Origin: Paracidovorax avenae
Lineage (GTDB): Bacteria > Pseudomonadota > Gammaproteobacteria > Burkholderiales > Burkholderiaceae_C
NCBI RefSeq assembly: GCF_040892545.1
Contig: NZ_CP156079.1
Location: 2,143,501-2,207,500, forward strand
Direction: 5' to 3'
Length of the DNA: 64,000 bases
The notes under the pieces were generated by a model. The model was given only the letters and a program-made list of their open reading frames with translations, did not search any database and was not told where the DNA came from. Within the stretch, counting starts at the first letter, position 1; every line of letters starts with the position of its first letter. This document shows, piece by piece, positions 25,623 through 34,619 of this stretch. The translations under genes and the position numbers were made by a program.

Positions 25623-26950
25623 GCGCCGCATCCCGTGACCGCCTTCCGCTGGCTTCGCTGCTGGCACTGGCCATGTCGGCCTTCATCACCATCCTGACCG
25701 AAGCGCTGCCGGCCGGTCTGCTGTCGCAGATGGCGCAGGACCTGTCGGTGTCCGAGGCGTGGGCCGGCCAGACCGTCACCATCTATGCCATCGGCTCGCT
25801 GGTGGCAGCGATTCCGCTGACCGCCGCCACGCAGGGCGTGCGCCGCCGCCCATTGATGCTGGCGGCCATCGCGGGCTTCGTGGTCGCGAATGCCGTGACG
25901 ACGTTGTCCGGCAGCTACGTGCTGACCATGGTGGCTCGCTTCATCGCGGGCGTGTCGGCCGGGCTGCTGTGGGCGCTTCTGGCGGGCCATGCAGCGCGCA
26001 TGGTGCCGGAGCACCAGAAGGGCCGGGCCATCGCCGTTGCGATGGTGGGCACGCCACTGGCGCTGTCGCTGGGCGTGCCGGCTGGTACCTTCCTGGGCAG
26101 CCTGGCGGGCTGGCGGACGTGCTTCGGCATCATGAGCGCATTGGCGCTGGTACTCATGGCGTGGGTGCGCGTGCAGGTGCCGGACTTCCCCGGACAGACG
26201 GCGGGCGAGCGGGCATCGTTGCGGCAGGTGTTCACGCTGCCGGGCGTGGCTCCGGTGCTGTTCTTGGTGCTCGCCTTCGTGCTGGCCCACAACATCCTCT
26301 ATACCTACATCGCACCGTTCCTGGCGGCGGCGGACATGGCCGAACGAACGGATCTGGTGCTGCTGGTATTCGGTGCCACGTCGCTGATGGGCATCTGGAT
26401 CGTCGGCATGCTGATCGATCGCCATCTGCGCGCGCTGACGCTCGCCAGCACGGTGGTGTTCGGACTCGCTGCGCTGGCACTCGGTGTGGCGGGCGACTCG
26501 CCCGGCGTGGTGTATGCAGCGGTGGCCGGCTGGGGGCTGGCCTTCGGAGGCGCGGCGACACTGTTCCAGACGGCGCTGGTCCGGACGGCAGGAGATGCGG
26601 CGGACATGGCCCAGTCCATGCTGGTCACCGCATGGAACACGGCCATTGCCGGCGGTGGCATCGTCGGAGGCTTGCTGCTCGAACGCTTCGGCGCCCGCGC
26701 GTTCGCGCCGGCTTTGGTGGTGTTGCTGGCGGCGGCGCTGGGAACTGCGTGGGCGACGAGGTTCACCGGTGGGGGGGCCGGGTGCACCGCGAGGCCGCGA
26801 CCTGTCCGCCAGGACCTGCAGCAGGTCGCTGGCAAGAGAGGTCTCGGCAGCGCTCCGGGCCTTCAGCGAGATGACTCCTCGTTCGCTGACAGCAGTTCTG
26901 TCGCCATCTCGATGGCCTGCTCATGCGAAGACGCCAGAAGGAGGGGGTAG
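25619..26950 (+). CDS. MFS efflux transporter (DHA1/AraJ-like), with unusual C-terminal tail
   Basis: Major facilitator of the 12-helix drug:H+ antiporter type, 443 residues. Motif A-like sequence appears between helices 2 and 3 (LTAATQGVRRRPLMLAAIAG), and helix 5 has the efflux-type GTPLALSLGVPAGTFLGS. Homologues normally stop at about 395 residues. Here a run of seven G (26771-26777) is followed by about 48 hydrophilic, Cys/Arg-rich codons with no membrane segment. These overlap convergently the gene ending at 26863. The tail may come from a frameshift in the G run or from loss of the original stop. It is the third gene of the LysR-controlled operon. Confidence 0.85.
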   Translation: MSAASRDRLPLASLLALAMSAFITILTEALPAGLLSQMAQDLSVSEAWAGQTVTIYAIGSLVAAIPLTAATQGVRRRPLMLAAIAGFVVANAVTTLSGSYVLTMVARFIAGVSAGLLWALLAGHAARMVPEHQKGRAIAVAMVGTPLALSLGVPAGTFLGSLAGWRTCFGIMSALALVLMAWVRVQVPDFPGQTAGERASLRQVFTLPGVAPVLFLVLAFVLAHNILYTYIAPFLAAADMAERTDLVLLVFGATSLMGIWIVGMLIDRHLRALTLASTVVFGLAALALGVAGDSPGVVYAAVAGWGLAFGGAATLFQTALVRTAGDAADMAQSMLVTAWNTAIAGGGIVGGLLLERFGARAFAPALVVLLAAALGTAWATRFTGGGAGCTARPRPVRQDLQQVAGKRGLGSAPGLQRDDSSFADSSSVAISMACSCEDARRRG

Positions 26951-27264
26951 CCCCAGAATTTGGCAAAGACCACCGAGAAGGCCTTGAAGGCCAGACGCTT
27001 TGCCTGGTTGGGTTCGATCAGGATCATGGCCAGGACCAGCCTGCGCAGTGCGTCCTTGTGCTTTTTCATCCAGAGCGTGGTGCGTTTCCTGTCCCCGGGC
27101 GTGTGCTCATGGTCTTCCGAGGGAGCGGTATCGCTGAGGATCACGAAGGGCTCGCCGCGCTGCAGATTGGCCTCGAATTCGTCGAAGTCCTTCTGATGGT
27201 CGTGCCCGGGTTCCTGTGAAAGATTCATCCAGACCAGGGGAAAGTTCGAGCTATTCATGGACAT
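26863..27264 (-). CDS. Conserved-looking small protein of unknown function, receptor operon
   Basis: Protein of 133 residues that I do not recognise. It is soluble and charged (FPLVWMNLSQEPGHDHQKDF, RGEPFVILSD, TTLWMKKHKDALRRLVLAMI, FAKFWGYPLLLASSHEQAIE). No signal peptide. ATG 27264 has AGGGAG 7 bases upstream and overlaps the end of the membrane-protein gene by 14 bases; ATG 27258 is an alternative. It is the third gene after the FhuE-like receptor, so it probably acts in the cytoplasm on the imported siderophore or on its regulation. That is inference from context only. Confidence 0.7.
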   Translation of the reverse strand: MSMNSSNFPLVWMNLSQEPGHDHQKDFDEFEANLQRGEPFVILSDTAPSEDHEHTPGDRKRTTLWMKKHKDALRRLVLAMILIEPNQAKRLAFKAFSVVFAKFWGYPLLLASSHEQAIEMATELLSANEESSR

Positions 27265-27733
27265 GGCCCACTCCCTTGCTTTTGAGATGGCGCCAGGTGG
27301 CCGCAATGGCGAACACACCGGGCAGGGTGATGAAGAACACTGCCGAGAAGGCAACATACCAACCGTCGCGCAACCCGTCGGAAACTCCCCCGAGCGTGTT
27401 CAGCACGACGAGCAGGCCGCCGAGGACGAGGGTGATCCACCGGGCCCTCCGGGTTCCGGCCAGCGCGAGAAGCACCGTGACGATCCAGCAACCATAGAAG
27501 GCGGGAAATATCCACAGCACGCCGGGCTCGAACGTGATCGCCGGTGTCGCTCCGTGGGCCCTCGCGAAGTCGTTGACGTAGAAGAACAACTGGAAGGCGA
27601 CAAAAAGCACGGCACCCATGGCGGTCGTCAGCCAGGACAGGGCGACCTTGTCCGGGCGTTGCATGTCCAGGAGCGCGGCAGTGCGTGGCTGGGCGGGGGA
27701 ATGGCGGGGCATAGAGGTTTTCTCCATCGTCAA
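27251..27733 (-). CDS. Four-helix inner-membrane protein of receptor operon
   Basis: Protein of 160 residues (153 if ATG 27712 is used) with four hydrophobic segments: LTTAMGAVLFVAFQLFFYV, VLWIFPAFYGCWIVTVLLAL, WITLVLGGLLVVLNTLGGV and AVFFITLPGVFAIAATWRHL. It follows the receptor stop directly: ATG 27733 overlaps the end of the receptor gene (27730). No assigned family. Small multi-helix proteins of this type are common in siderophore receptor operons. Confidence 0.78.
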   Translation of the reverse strand: MTMEKTSMPRHSPAQPRTAALLDMQRPDKVALSWLTTAMGAVLFVAFQLFFYVNDFARAHGATPAITFEPGVLWIFPAFYGCWIVTVLLALAGTRRARWITLVLGGLLVVLNTLGGVSDGLRDGWYVAFSAVFFITLPGVFAIAATWRHLKSKGVGHVHE

Positions 27734-29979
27734 TACCTGTAGTCCAGCGTCACCATCACGTTGCGCGGCGCGCCATGGCTGACCGTGTCGAAGTCGCCCT
27801 TCTGCAGGGCGTACTTCCTGTCGAACACGTTGTTGATGTTCACCGCCACGTTGGTCTTTTCCGTGATGGCGTAACGTGCCACCAGGGAGACCAGGGCGTA
27901 GGAACGCTGCTCCCCGCCCAGCGAGCTGGTGCCGGCGTTCGGCGCCTCATAGATGCGGCTCTGCCATTTGGCGCCTCCGCCCAGAGTCAGCCTGCTCCAC
28001 TCTCCCGGCAACCGGTAGGTGGTGAAGAACTGGGCCGTGGTGCGCGGCAGCTGCGAGTTCAGCCGGACGCCAGCGCCGTCTTTCGCCGTGAAATGGGCGA
28101 TACCTGCATAGACGTTCCAGCCACGCGCCAACTCGCCTTGCAGGTCCAGCTCGATCCCGCGCGACTTCGTCCCGTCGGCGCCTTTGTAGGCCTGGGCTCC
28201 ACCTGGCGTATAGGTGCCTGCGACGATCTGCGCCGCGTTGTCCAGCTCTGTCTCGAACACCGCGACCGACGCGTTCAGTCGCCTGTCGAGGTACTGGCCC
28301 TTCAGGCCGACTTCCCTGGTTTTTCCCTTGGACGGCGTGAGCACATTGCCGTTGCTGTCCCGGTAATCGGTCTGCGGATTGAAGATGCCCGTGTAGCTGG
28401 CGTAGGCGGAGTAGGTGCTGTCGATGTCGTAGACCAGGCCGGCATACGGGGTGAATTCACCGGTCTTCTTGTAATGCAGCGGGTTGCCACCGGCGCCGTC
28501 GTCGATTTCGTAGTTGCTGAAGCGGCCGCCGACGACGAGTTTCAGCTGGTCGGCCAGCGACAGCCGGGCAGCGCTGTAGATGCCGCTCTGCCGGATGCGG
28601 GTGTTGGTCGTCATCCAGGTCATGGCCCCGAAATCGGGCCGTGGATAGGCAGGGCGCAGGTCATAGACATTGACCGGCACGACGCCTGGATAGAAGGGCG
28701 CGATATCCTGCTGGCCGGCCGTGCGGCGCGAACTCGTCGCCCCCACCACCAGCTCATGCCGGCGGCCCAGCAGTTCGAAGGGGCCGCTCGCCATCGCGTC
28801 GAAGCTGTTCTGGCGGCTGCGGCCTTCCGACGCCAGCGCCACCGGATAGGCTCCATAGGGATAAGTGCCCAGCCCCGTGGATCGGTCGGGGCGGCCGATC
28901 AGGCCGAGCAGTTCGGCATCGTATGCGGTGCGGTATTGGTTCGCGACGGCCCGCAGGTTCCATCCGCCAGCGAAGCGGTGCTCGATTTCGGCAAACGACG
29001 TCTTGAGGGTGTTGTCCCAACGGCTCCAGTCCTGCGCGTAGGTGCTGGAGTGCGGATACTCCGCCTGCGTGCCGTCGCTGAACCACAGCGGCATGCCGCC
29101 CCAGGTGGCGCCTTTCGGCGTGATGTCCTGGTAGTCGTAGCCCAGGCTCACCTTCGTGTCCGGGGTCAGATCCGCCTCGACGATGCCGTAGAACGACTTC
29201 CTCTGCGGCCGGTACCCGTCGATGTAGGAGTGGCCGTCCTGGTACGTTCCCACCACGCGCGCGCGGATGCGGCCATCCTGGGTCAACGGTGTAGAAACGT
29301 CGGCCATTCCCCGGTAGGTGTCCCAGCTCCCCGCACCGATCGAGGCGGAGGCCGAGAATTCACGGGTCGGCCGCTTGCGCACCAGGTTGATGGCGGCGGA
29401 GGGATTGCCGGTACCGGTCAGCAAGCCGGAGGCGCCGCGTACGACCTCCACACGGTCGTAGAACGCCGTATCGAGAGAACCGATGCCGCTGCCGTTGACA
29501 ATGTTGCCGACCACGGTAGGGATGCCGTCGTACTGCACGTTGTTGATCAGCAGGCCACGCGAATAGAAGCTCGTGCGCTCGCTGTCGGACTGGTACGAGG
29601 CGATGCCCGTGGTGTTTTCCAGCACGCCCTGCACCGAATTCAGTTGCTGGTCGTCCATGCGCTGGCGCGTGACCACCGTGACCGACTGCGGTGTTTCCCG
29701 CAGCGAAAGCGGCAGGCGCGTGGCCGCTGCCGTTTCGCCCGTCGTGTAGGAGCCTGTAGCTTCGGTCGTCGCCGGATCCTCACGGGCCGTGATATTGACG
29801 GCCGGCAGGGTCTTCGCGTCACGCGGCGCTGTTTCCTCGAACTCGTTTTGTCCCTGCACCGGTTCGGCGGCGGATACGCCCTGCGTGCTGACGAAGATGG
29901 CTGCCGCGACCGCCGAGCCGAGCACGCTGCGGCGAGCAGGCCTGTGCCCACGCGGCGAAGGAAGGACGGCAGCGCGCAT
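27730..29979 (-). CDS. TonB-dependent siderophore receptor, FhuE/FpvA-like without STN domain
   Basis: Receptor of 749 residues from ATG 29979; the frame continues to ATG 30024, which would add 15 residues ahead of the signal peptide (PARRSVLGSAVAAAIFVSTQ, cleaved after GVSA). The plug has LPLSLRETPQSVTVVTRQRM and DRVEVVRGASGLLTGTGNPSAA, the form of coprogen/hydroxamate receptors (FhuE, FauA, FpvA group), and the barrel ends in VMVTLDYRY. Unlike FpvA it lacks an STN domain, and no sigma/anti-sigma pair is adjacent. It leads an operon of three genes and is divergent from the RND pump operon across 30028-30371. Confidence 0.93.
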   Translation of the reverse strand: MRAAVLPSPRGHRPARRSVLGSAVAAAIFVSTQGVSAAEPVQGQNEFEETAPRDAKTLPAVNITAREDPATTEATGSYTTGETAAATRLPLSLRETPQSVTVVTRQRMDDQQLNSVQGVLENTTGIASYQSDSERTSFYSRGLLINNVQYDGIPTVVGNIVNGSGIGSLDTAFYDRVEVVRGASGLLTGTGNPSAAINLVRKRPTREFSASASIGAGSWDTYRGMADVSTPLTQDGRIRARVVGTYQDGHSYIDGYRPQRKSFYGIVEADLTPDTKVSLGYDYQDITPKGATWGGMPLWFSDGTQAEYPHSSTYAQDWSRWDNTLKTSFAEIEHRFAGGWNLRAVANQYRTAYDAELLGLIGRPDRSTGLGTYPYGAYPVALASEGRSRQNSFDAMASGPFELLGRRHELVVGATSSRRTAGQQDIAPFYPGVVPVNVYDLRPAYPRPDFGAMTWMTTNTRIRQSGIYSAARLSLADQLKLVVGGRFSNYEIDDGAGGNPLHYKKTGEFTPYAGLVYDIDSTYSAYASYTGIFNPQTDYRDSNGNVLTPSKGKTREVGLKGQYLDRRLNASVAVFETELDNAAQIVAGTYTPGGAQAYKGADGTKSRGIELDLQGELARGWNVYAGIAHFTAKDGAGVRLNSQLPRTTAQFFTTYRLPGEWSRLTLGGGAKWQSRIYEAPNAGTSSLGGEQRSYALVSLVARYAITEKTNVAVNINNVFDRKYALQKGDFDTVSHGAPRNVMVTLDYRY

Positions 29980-30110
29980 ACCGATTTGCCACTGGAGCTC
30001 TCCAGCATCCGTGAGATCGCACATCAAATAAAACTCATTGGCGTTTGGATGGGCTATTTCACAATGGACCGGGATTGGCTTGATGGCGAATTCAGGCCAG
30101 ATTGTTATTC

Positions 30111-30172
30111 AATCAGGTCATTTGCATTGGCATGCCGGGTTTGGCCGTAATGAAAAATATCCTGACCTGATT
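30111..30172. repeat. 10-bp inverted repeat in receptor/RND spacer
   Basis: AATCAGGTCA (30111-30120) and TGACCTGATT (30163-30172) are exact reverse complements, 42 bp apart, in the AT-richer part of the 344-bp spacer between the divergent receptor and efflux operons. They could be two operator half-sites, or a stem. The rest of the spacer holds no gene that I can support. Confidence 0.5.
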
Positions 30173-30432
30173 TCGCAATGGGGTTGGAGGCGCCCCTGGG
30201 TAGGCTCCGCGTCGTGGTTTGCCATGTTTCGGGCCGAGCGTGCCTCGCCGGCCGGGCAAGCGCCGGTTCTTATCGAGGAAATCCCCCTATGTATTCACTT
30301 TGCCTCCGCGCGATGGTCCGGCACACCCGGCGGCGCGCATCCCTCACCCCGGTCGTGAAGGGACGCAGCGCATGAGCCCCACTGCCCACTTCCCGTACCC
30401 GGCCCATTGCCATCGGTGTCGTCGGCCTCGTC

Positions 30433-31518
30433 GTGGTCTGCGGCCTGCTGTATGCCTGGCGCACCGCCCGCAGCGGTGATGCGGGACACCATGCCATGCC
30501 GCCGCTGCCGGTTTCGACGATCCGCGCCGAACCTCGCAGCGTGGCAGAGGAACTGCAGGCCGTCGGCGATCTGCAAGCCGTGCGCGAAGTGTTGCTGGCC
30601 CCCGATACGCCGGGGCGGGTGACCGCGATCCATTTCGACGCCGGCCAGACCGTGAAGGAGGGTGCGGTGCTGGTAAAGCTCTATGACGCTCCCGAACAGG
30701 CGGATCGTGCTGCCGCGGTGGCCAGGGCCGATTTCGCCCAGGTCCAATTGCGGCGCTCGCAGGAACTGGCCCCCACCGGCGCCGAACCGCGCGAATTGTT
30801 CGAACAGCGCAAGGCGGAGGCCGCCCAGGCCGCGGCGGCCGTCCGGCAACTGGACGCCCGGATCCAGCAGAAAAGCATACGTGCGCCATTCTCCGGCCAG
30901 GTCGGCATACGGCGCATCAATCCCGGGCAGTACCTCAACGCCGGCGATGCGATCGCCACGCTGACCCAGCTCGATCCGCTCTATGTGAACTTCACGCTTC
31001 CCCAGCAGGACTTGCCCAGGCTGACGCCGGGCGCGCCGGTGCAGGTCAGCGTGGATGCCGCGCCCGGCAAGGTGTTCACCGGCAGGATCAGCAGCGTCGA
31101 ACCACGCATCCATGGCGAGACCCGCAACGTGGCCGTGCAGGCGCTGTTGCCCAACGCGGGCCGGCTGTTGAAGTCGGGGATGTACGCGACGGCGCGGCTG
31201 GCGCTGCCTGCCACCGCCGATGCCATCGCGTTGCCGCTGACGGCGATCCAGACATCCGCTTCCGGCGACAGCGTGGTGCTGGTGCGGGATGCCGATGCAC
31301 AGGGAGTTGGCAAGGCGGTCACCGTGCCGGTGGTCACCGGCCGCCGGCTCGGCGAAGAAGTTCTCGTGACGCAGGGCGTGAAGGCTGGCGACGTCGTGGT
31401 GACGGCCGGCCAGAACCGGCTGCCGCCCGGTGCCGTGGTGACGATCCGTGCGCCCGCGGCAGCTGCCGCGACGCCGCCCGCCGATCCGGCGGCCACCTCC
31501 GCCGCTGGCGCACGGTAG
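30433..31518 (+). CDS. RND efflux membrane fusion protein; 5' end apparently frameshifted
   Basis: Periplasmic adaptor of an RND pump, 361 residues from GTG 30433. Core features: VGDLQAVREVLLAPDTPGRV, lipoyl half IHFDAGQTVKEGAVLVKLYD, helical hairpin, second half QQKSIRAPFSGQVGIRRINP GQYLNAGD (adjacent pieces), and barrel QLDPLYVNFTLPQQDL. The natural start should be ATG 30372, which has GAAGGGA upstream and reads MSPTAH, but that frame runs off into other codons. The membrane anchor (RTRPIAIGVVGLVVVCGLLY) lies in the next frame, which has a stop at 30373-30375. A single-base indel near 30385-30400 would restore a normal gene. GTG 30433 lies inside the anchor. The gene is first in the pump operon. 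Confidence 0.85.
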   Translation: MVCGLLYAWRTARSGDAGHHAMPPLPVSTIRAEPRSVAEELQAVGDLQAVREVLLAPDTPGRVTAIHFDAGQTVKEGAVLVKLYDAPEQADRAAAVARADFAQVQLRRSQELAPTGAEPRELFEQRKAEAAQAAAAVRQLDARIQQKSIRAPFSGQVGIRRINPGQYLNAGDAIATLTQLDPLYVNFTLPQQDLPRLTPGAPVQVSVDAAPGKVFTGRISSVEPRIHGETRNVAVQALLPNAGRLLKSGMYATARLALPATADAIALPLTAIQTSASGDSVVLVRDADAQGVGKAVTVPVVTGRRLGEEVLVTQGVKAGDVVVTAGQNRLPPGAVVTIRAPAAAAATPPADPAATSAAGAR

Positions 31519-31529
31519 AGGAACACGCC

Positions 31530-34500
31530 GTGCATTTCACCGACATCTTCATCCGCCGGCCCATTCTGGCGCTGGTCGTAAGCCTGTTGATCCTTCTGCT
31601 GGGCGCTACCGCCGTCTTCATGCTGCCGGTGAGGCAGTACCCCTATCTGGAAAACGCCACCATCACGGTCAGTACCGCGCTTCCGGGTGCGACCCAGGAC
31701 GTGATGCAGGGTTTCGTCACCACGCCCATCGCGCAGTCCATCGCCACGGCCAGCGGCATCGAATACCTCAGCTCGACGACCAAGCAGGGCAAGAGCGAGA
31801 TCAAGGCGCGCCTGGTGCTCAACGCCAACGCCGATCGAGCGATGACGGAAGTCCTCGCCAAGGTGCAGCAAGTGAAGTACCAGTTGCCTGCGGGCGTCAC
31901 CGATCCCGTCATCAGCAAGTCCACCGAAGGTGGAACCGCGGTGCAATTCGTCGCGTTCTACAGCAAGACCCTCTCGATCCCGCAGGTGACGGATTTCGCG
32001 TCCCGGGTGGCTCAGCCGCTCTTCACCGGCATTCCCGGCGTGGCTTCGGCCGACATTTACGGAGGCCAGTCGCTGGCCATGCGGATCTGGATCGACCCGG
32101 TTCGGCTGGCTGCGCATGGGTTGTCGGCAGGCGATATCGCGTCTGCACTGCGTGCCAACAATGTGCAGGCAGCGCCGGGCCAGCTCAAGAGTTCGCTCAC
32201 GGTGACCAACATCAGTGCGGCCACCGATCTGCGCGGGGTCGAGGACTTCCGCCAGATGGTCGTCAAGTCCAGCCCCGGAGGCGGCGTGGTGCGGCTGTCG
32301 GAAGTCGCCACGATGGAGGTCGGTGGCCAGAACTACAACAACGTGTCATTTGCGACAGGCGTGCCTGCGATCTTTGTTGCCATCCAGCCGACGCCTGATG
32401 GAAATCCCCTGGAGATCGTCAGACAGGTCAACGAACTGTTGCCCAGGATCCGCGCGATGGCGCCGCCGGGGCTCACCGTGGCCCCCAACTACGACGTGGC
32501 ACGGTTCGTCAACACCTCCATCGAGGAGGTGAAGCACACGCTGGTCGAAGCCGTCGCGATCGTGATCGTGGTGATCTTCCTGTTCCTCGGCACCTTCCGC
32601 GCCGTCATCATCCCGGTGGTCACCATTCCGCTGTCGCTGGTCGGCACGGCGGCGCTGATGCTGGCCTGCGGCTTCTCGATCAACCTGCTGACACTGCTGG
32701 CGATGGTGCTGGCGATCGGCCTGGTGGTGGACGACGCCATCGTCGTGGTGGAGAACATCCATCGCCACATCGAGGAAGGACTGACTCCCGTGCGTGCGGC
32801 ACTGCTCGGCGCCCGTGAAATCGTCGGGCCGGTGATCGCCATGACCATCACGCTGGCCGCGGTCTACGCGCCCATCGGCATGATGGGCGGGCTGACCGGT
32901 GCGCTGTTCAAGGAGTTCGCCTTCACGCTGGCCGGTTCGGTGCTCGTCTCCGGGGTCGTCGCTCTGACGCTCTCGCCGGTGATGAGTTCGATGCTGCTCA
33001 GTTCCAGGCAGAGCGAGGGATGGCTGGCAAAGCGGGTCGAACACCATATGGGCAACCTGACCTCGCTCTACGGGCGCCTGGCCCACACCCTGGCCGCGCG
33101 CGGCGCGGTGCTGCTGGTCGGTGCGGTCGTGCTGGCCGCTATCGTGGTGCTGTTCAACGGTACCCGGCACGAACTGGCACCGACCGAAGACCAGGGGGCC
33201 ATCATTGTCGTCACCAAGGCGCCGCAGTATGCCGACGCAGGCTACACCGCACGCTATGCCCAACAGATCGAGAAGCTGTTCGAGTCGATCCCGGAATTCG
33301 ACAGCAGCTTCATGAACATCGGCGATGCATCCGGAGGCCAGAACATGATGTTCGGCGGCGCCATCTTGAAGGATTGGTCGCAACGCAAGCGATCGGCTAC
33401 CGAAATCCAGGGCCAGATTCAGGCCGCTGGCGGCGCCATCGATGGCCAGACGCTGACGGCTGTGCAGTTGCCGCCGCTACCGGGGTCCTCCGGAGGCCTG
33501 CCGGTGCAGATGGTGCTGCGCTCGCCCGACGACTTCAAGACGCTGTACGAGACCGGCGAGAAGATCAAGATGGCGGCCTACGCCAGCGGTTTGTTCCTCT
33601 ATGTGCAGAACAACCTGTCCTATGACAGCCAGCAGGCACAGGTCACCATCGACAACGCGAAGGCCGGCGAGATGGGGGTCACCATGCAGTCGATCGCCGA
33701 CACCCTGGCCGTGCTGGTCGGGGAGAACTACGTCAACCGCTTCAACTTCCACGACCGATCCTACGACGTCATCCCGCAGGTGCGCGGCAGCGAACGCATG
33801 ACGCCGGACGACCTCGGACGCTTCTACGTCAAGGCGACCTCCGGTGCGCTGGTACCGCTTTCGACCGTGACCCGCGTCGAGATGCGGCCACAGGCGAACC
33901 AGCTCACCCAGTTCGGCCAGATGAACTCGGCCACGCTGGAAATGCTGCCGGCGCCCGGCGTGAGCATGGGCGAAGTGGTCGCGTTCCTGCAATCGCAGCC
34001 ACTGCCATCCGGCACCAGCGTGGACTGGCTCAGCGACAGCCGCCAGTTCGTGCAGGAGGGCAACCGCCTGCTGGTGTCGTTCTGCTTCGCGCTGGTGGTC
34101 ATCTTCCTGGTGCTGGCTGCGCAGTTCGAGAGCCTGCGTGATCCGCTGGTGATCCTCGTGACGGTGCCGCTGGCGGTCTGCGGCGCGCTGGTTCCGCTGT
34201 GGCTGGGTTACGCGACGCTCAACATCTACACCCAGATCGGACTGGTCACGCTGATCGGGCTGATCTCCAAGCACGGCATCCTGATGGTCACTTTCGCCAA
34301 CCATATCCAGCACCATGAAAACCTGAGCCGTATCGAGGCGATCGGGAAGGCGGCAGCGGTGCGCATGCGGCCCGTGCTGATGACGACGGCGGCGATGGTC
34401 GCGGGGCTGGTGCCCCTGCTGTTCGCGGACGGTGCGGGTTCGGCCAGCCGCTTCTCCATCGGCATCGTGGTGGTGATGGGCATGCTGGTCGGCACCTTCT

Positions 34501-34619
34501 TCACGCTGTTCGTGCTGCCCACCATCTACAGCTTCATCGCCAAGGACCACCGCGCAGCGTCGGAAAGTCCCCGCGCCCGTGAGCTCGCCACCGCGGAGGC
34601 CCCCGATGTCGCGCTGTGA
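31530..34619 (+). CDS. RND efflux pump, HAE-1 family (AcrB/MexB-like)
   Basis: Inner-membrane proton-driven pump of 1029 residues, the full family length, with 12 membrane helices in two halves and two large periplasmic loops. The proton-relay residues are present: paired aspartates D401/D402 in GLVVDDAIVVVENIHRH and lysine K914 in IGLISKHGILM. The start is GTG 31530 with AGAGGAA 7 bases upstream, 11 bases after the adaptor stop. Sequence style (IFIRRPILALVVSLLILLLG and VRQYPYLENATITV) is of the MexK/AcrB-related group that exports drugs or solvents; the actual substrate is unknown. It overlaps the outer-membrane channel gene. Confidence 0.94.
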   Translation: MHFTDIFIRRPILALVVSLLILLLGATAVFMLPVRQYPYLENATITVSTALPGATQDVMQGFVTTPIAQSIATASGIEYLSSTTKQGKSEIKARLVLNANADRAMTEVLAKVQQVKYQLPAGVTDPVISKSTEGGTAVQFVAFYSKTLSIPQVTDFASRVAQPLFTGIPGVASADIYGGQSLAMRIWIDPVRLAAHGLSAGDIASALRANNVQAAPGQLKSSLTVTNISAATDLRGVEDFRQMVVKSSPGGGVVRLSEVATMEVGGQNYNNVSFATGVPAIFVAIQPTPDGNPLEIVRQVNELLPRIRAMAPPGLTVAPNYDVARFVNTSIEEVKHTLVEAVAIVIVVIFLFLGTFRAVIIPVVTIPLSLVGTAALMLACGFSINLLTLLAMVLAIGLVVDDAIVVVENIHRHIEEGLTPVRAALLGAREIVGPVIAMTITLAAVYAPIGMMGGLTGALFKEFAFTLAGSVLVSGVVALTLSPVMSSMLLSSRQSEGWLAKRVEHHMGNLTSLYGRLAHTLAARGAVLLVGAVVLAAIVVLFNGTRHELAPTEDQGAIIVVTKAPQYADAGYTARYAQQIEKLFESIPEFDSSFMNIGDASGGQNMMFGGAILKDWSQRKRSATEIQGQIQAAGGAIDGQTLTAVQLPPLPGSSGGLPVQMVLRSPDDFKTLYETGEKIKMAAYASGLFLYVQNNLSYDSQQAQVTIDNAKAGEMGVTMQSIADTLAVLVGENYVNRFNFHDRSYDVIPQVRGSERMTPDDLGRFYVKATSGALVPLSTVTRVEMRPQANQLTQFGQMNSATLEMLPAPGVSMGEVVAFLQSQPLPSGTSVDWLSDSRQFVQEGNRLLVSFCFALVVIFLVLAAQFESLRDPLVILVTVPLAVCGALVPLWLGYATLNIYTQIGLVTLIGLISKHGILMVTFANHIQHHENLSRIEAIGKAAAVRMRPVLMTTAAMVAGLVPLLFADGAGSASRFSIGIVVVMGMLVGTFFTLFVLPTIYSFIAKDHRAASESPRARELATAEAPDVAL

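Noticed and set aside
27775..30150. 791-codon open frame on the plus strand
   Set aside because: Antisense to the FhuE-like receptor; no signal peptide or domain pattern.
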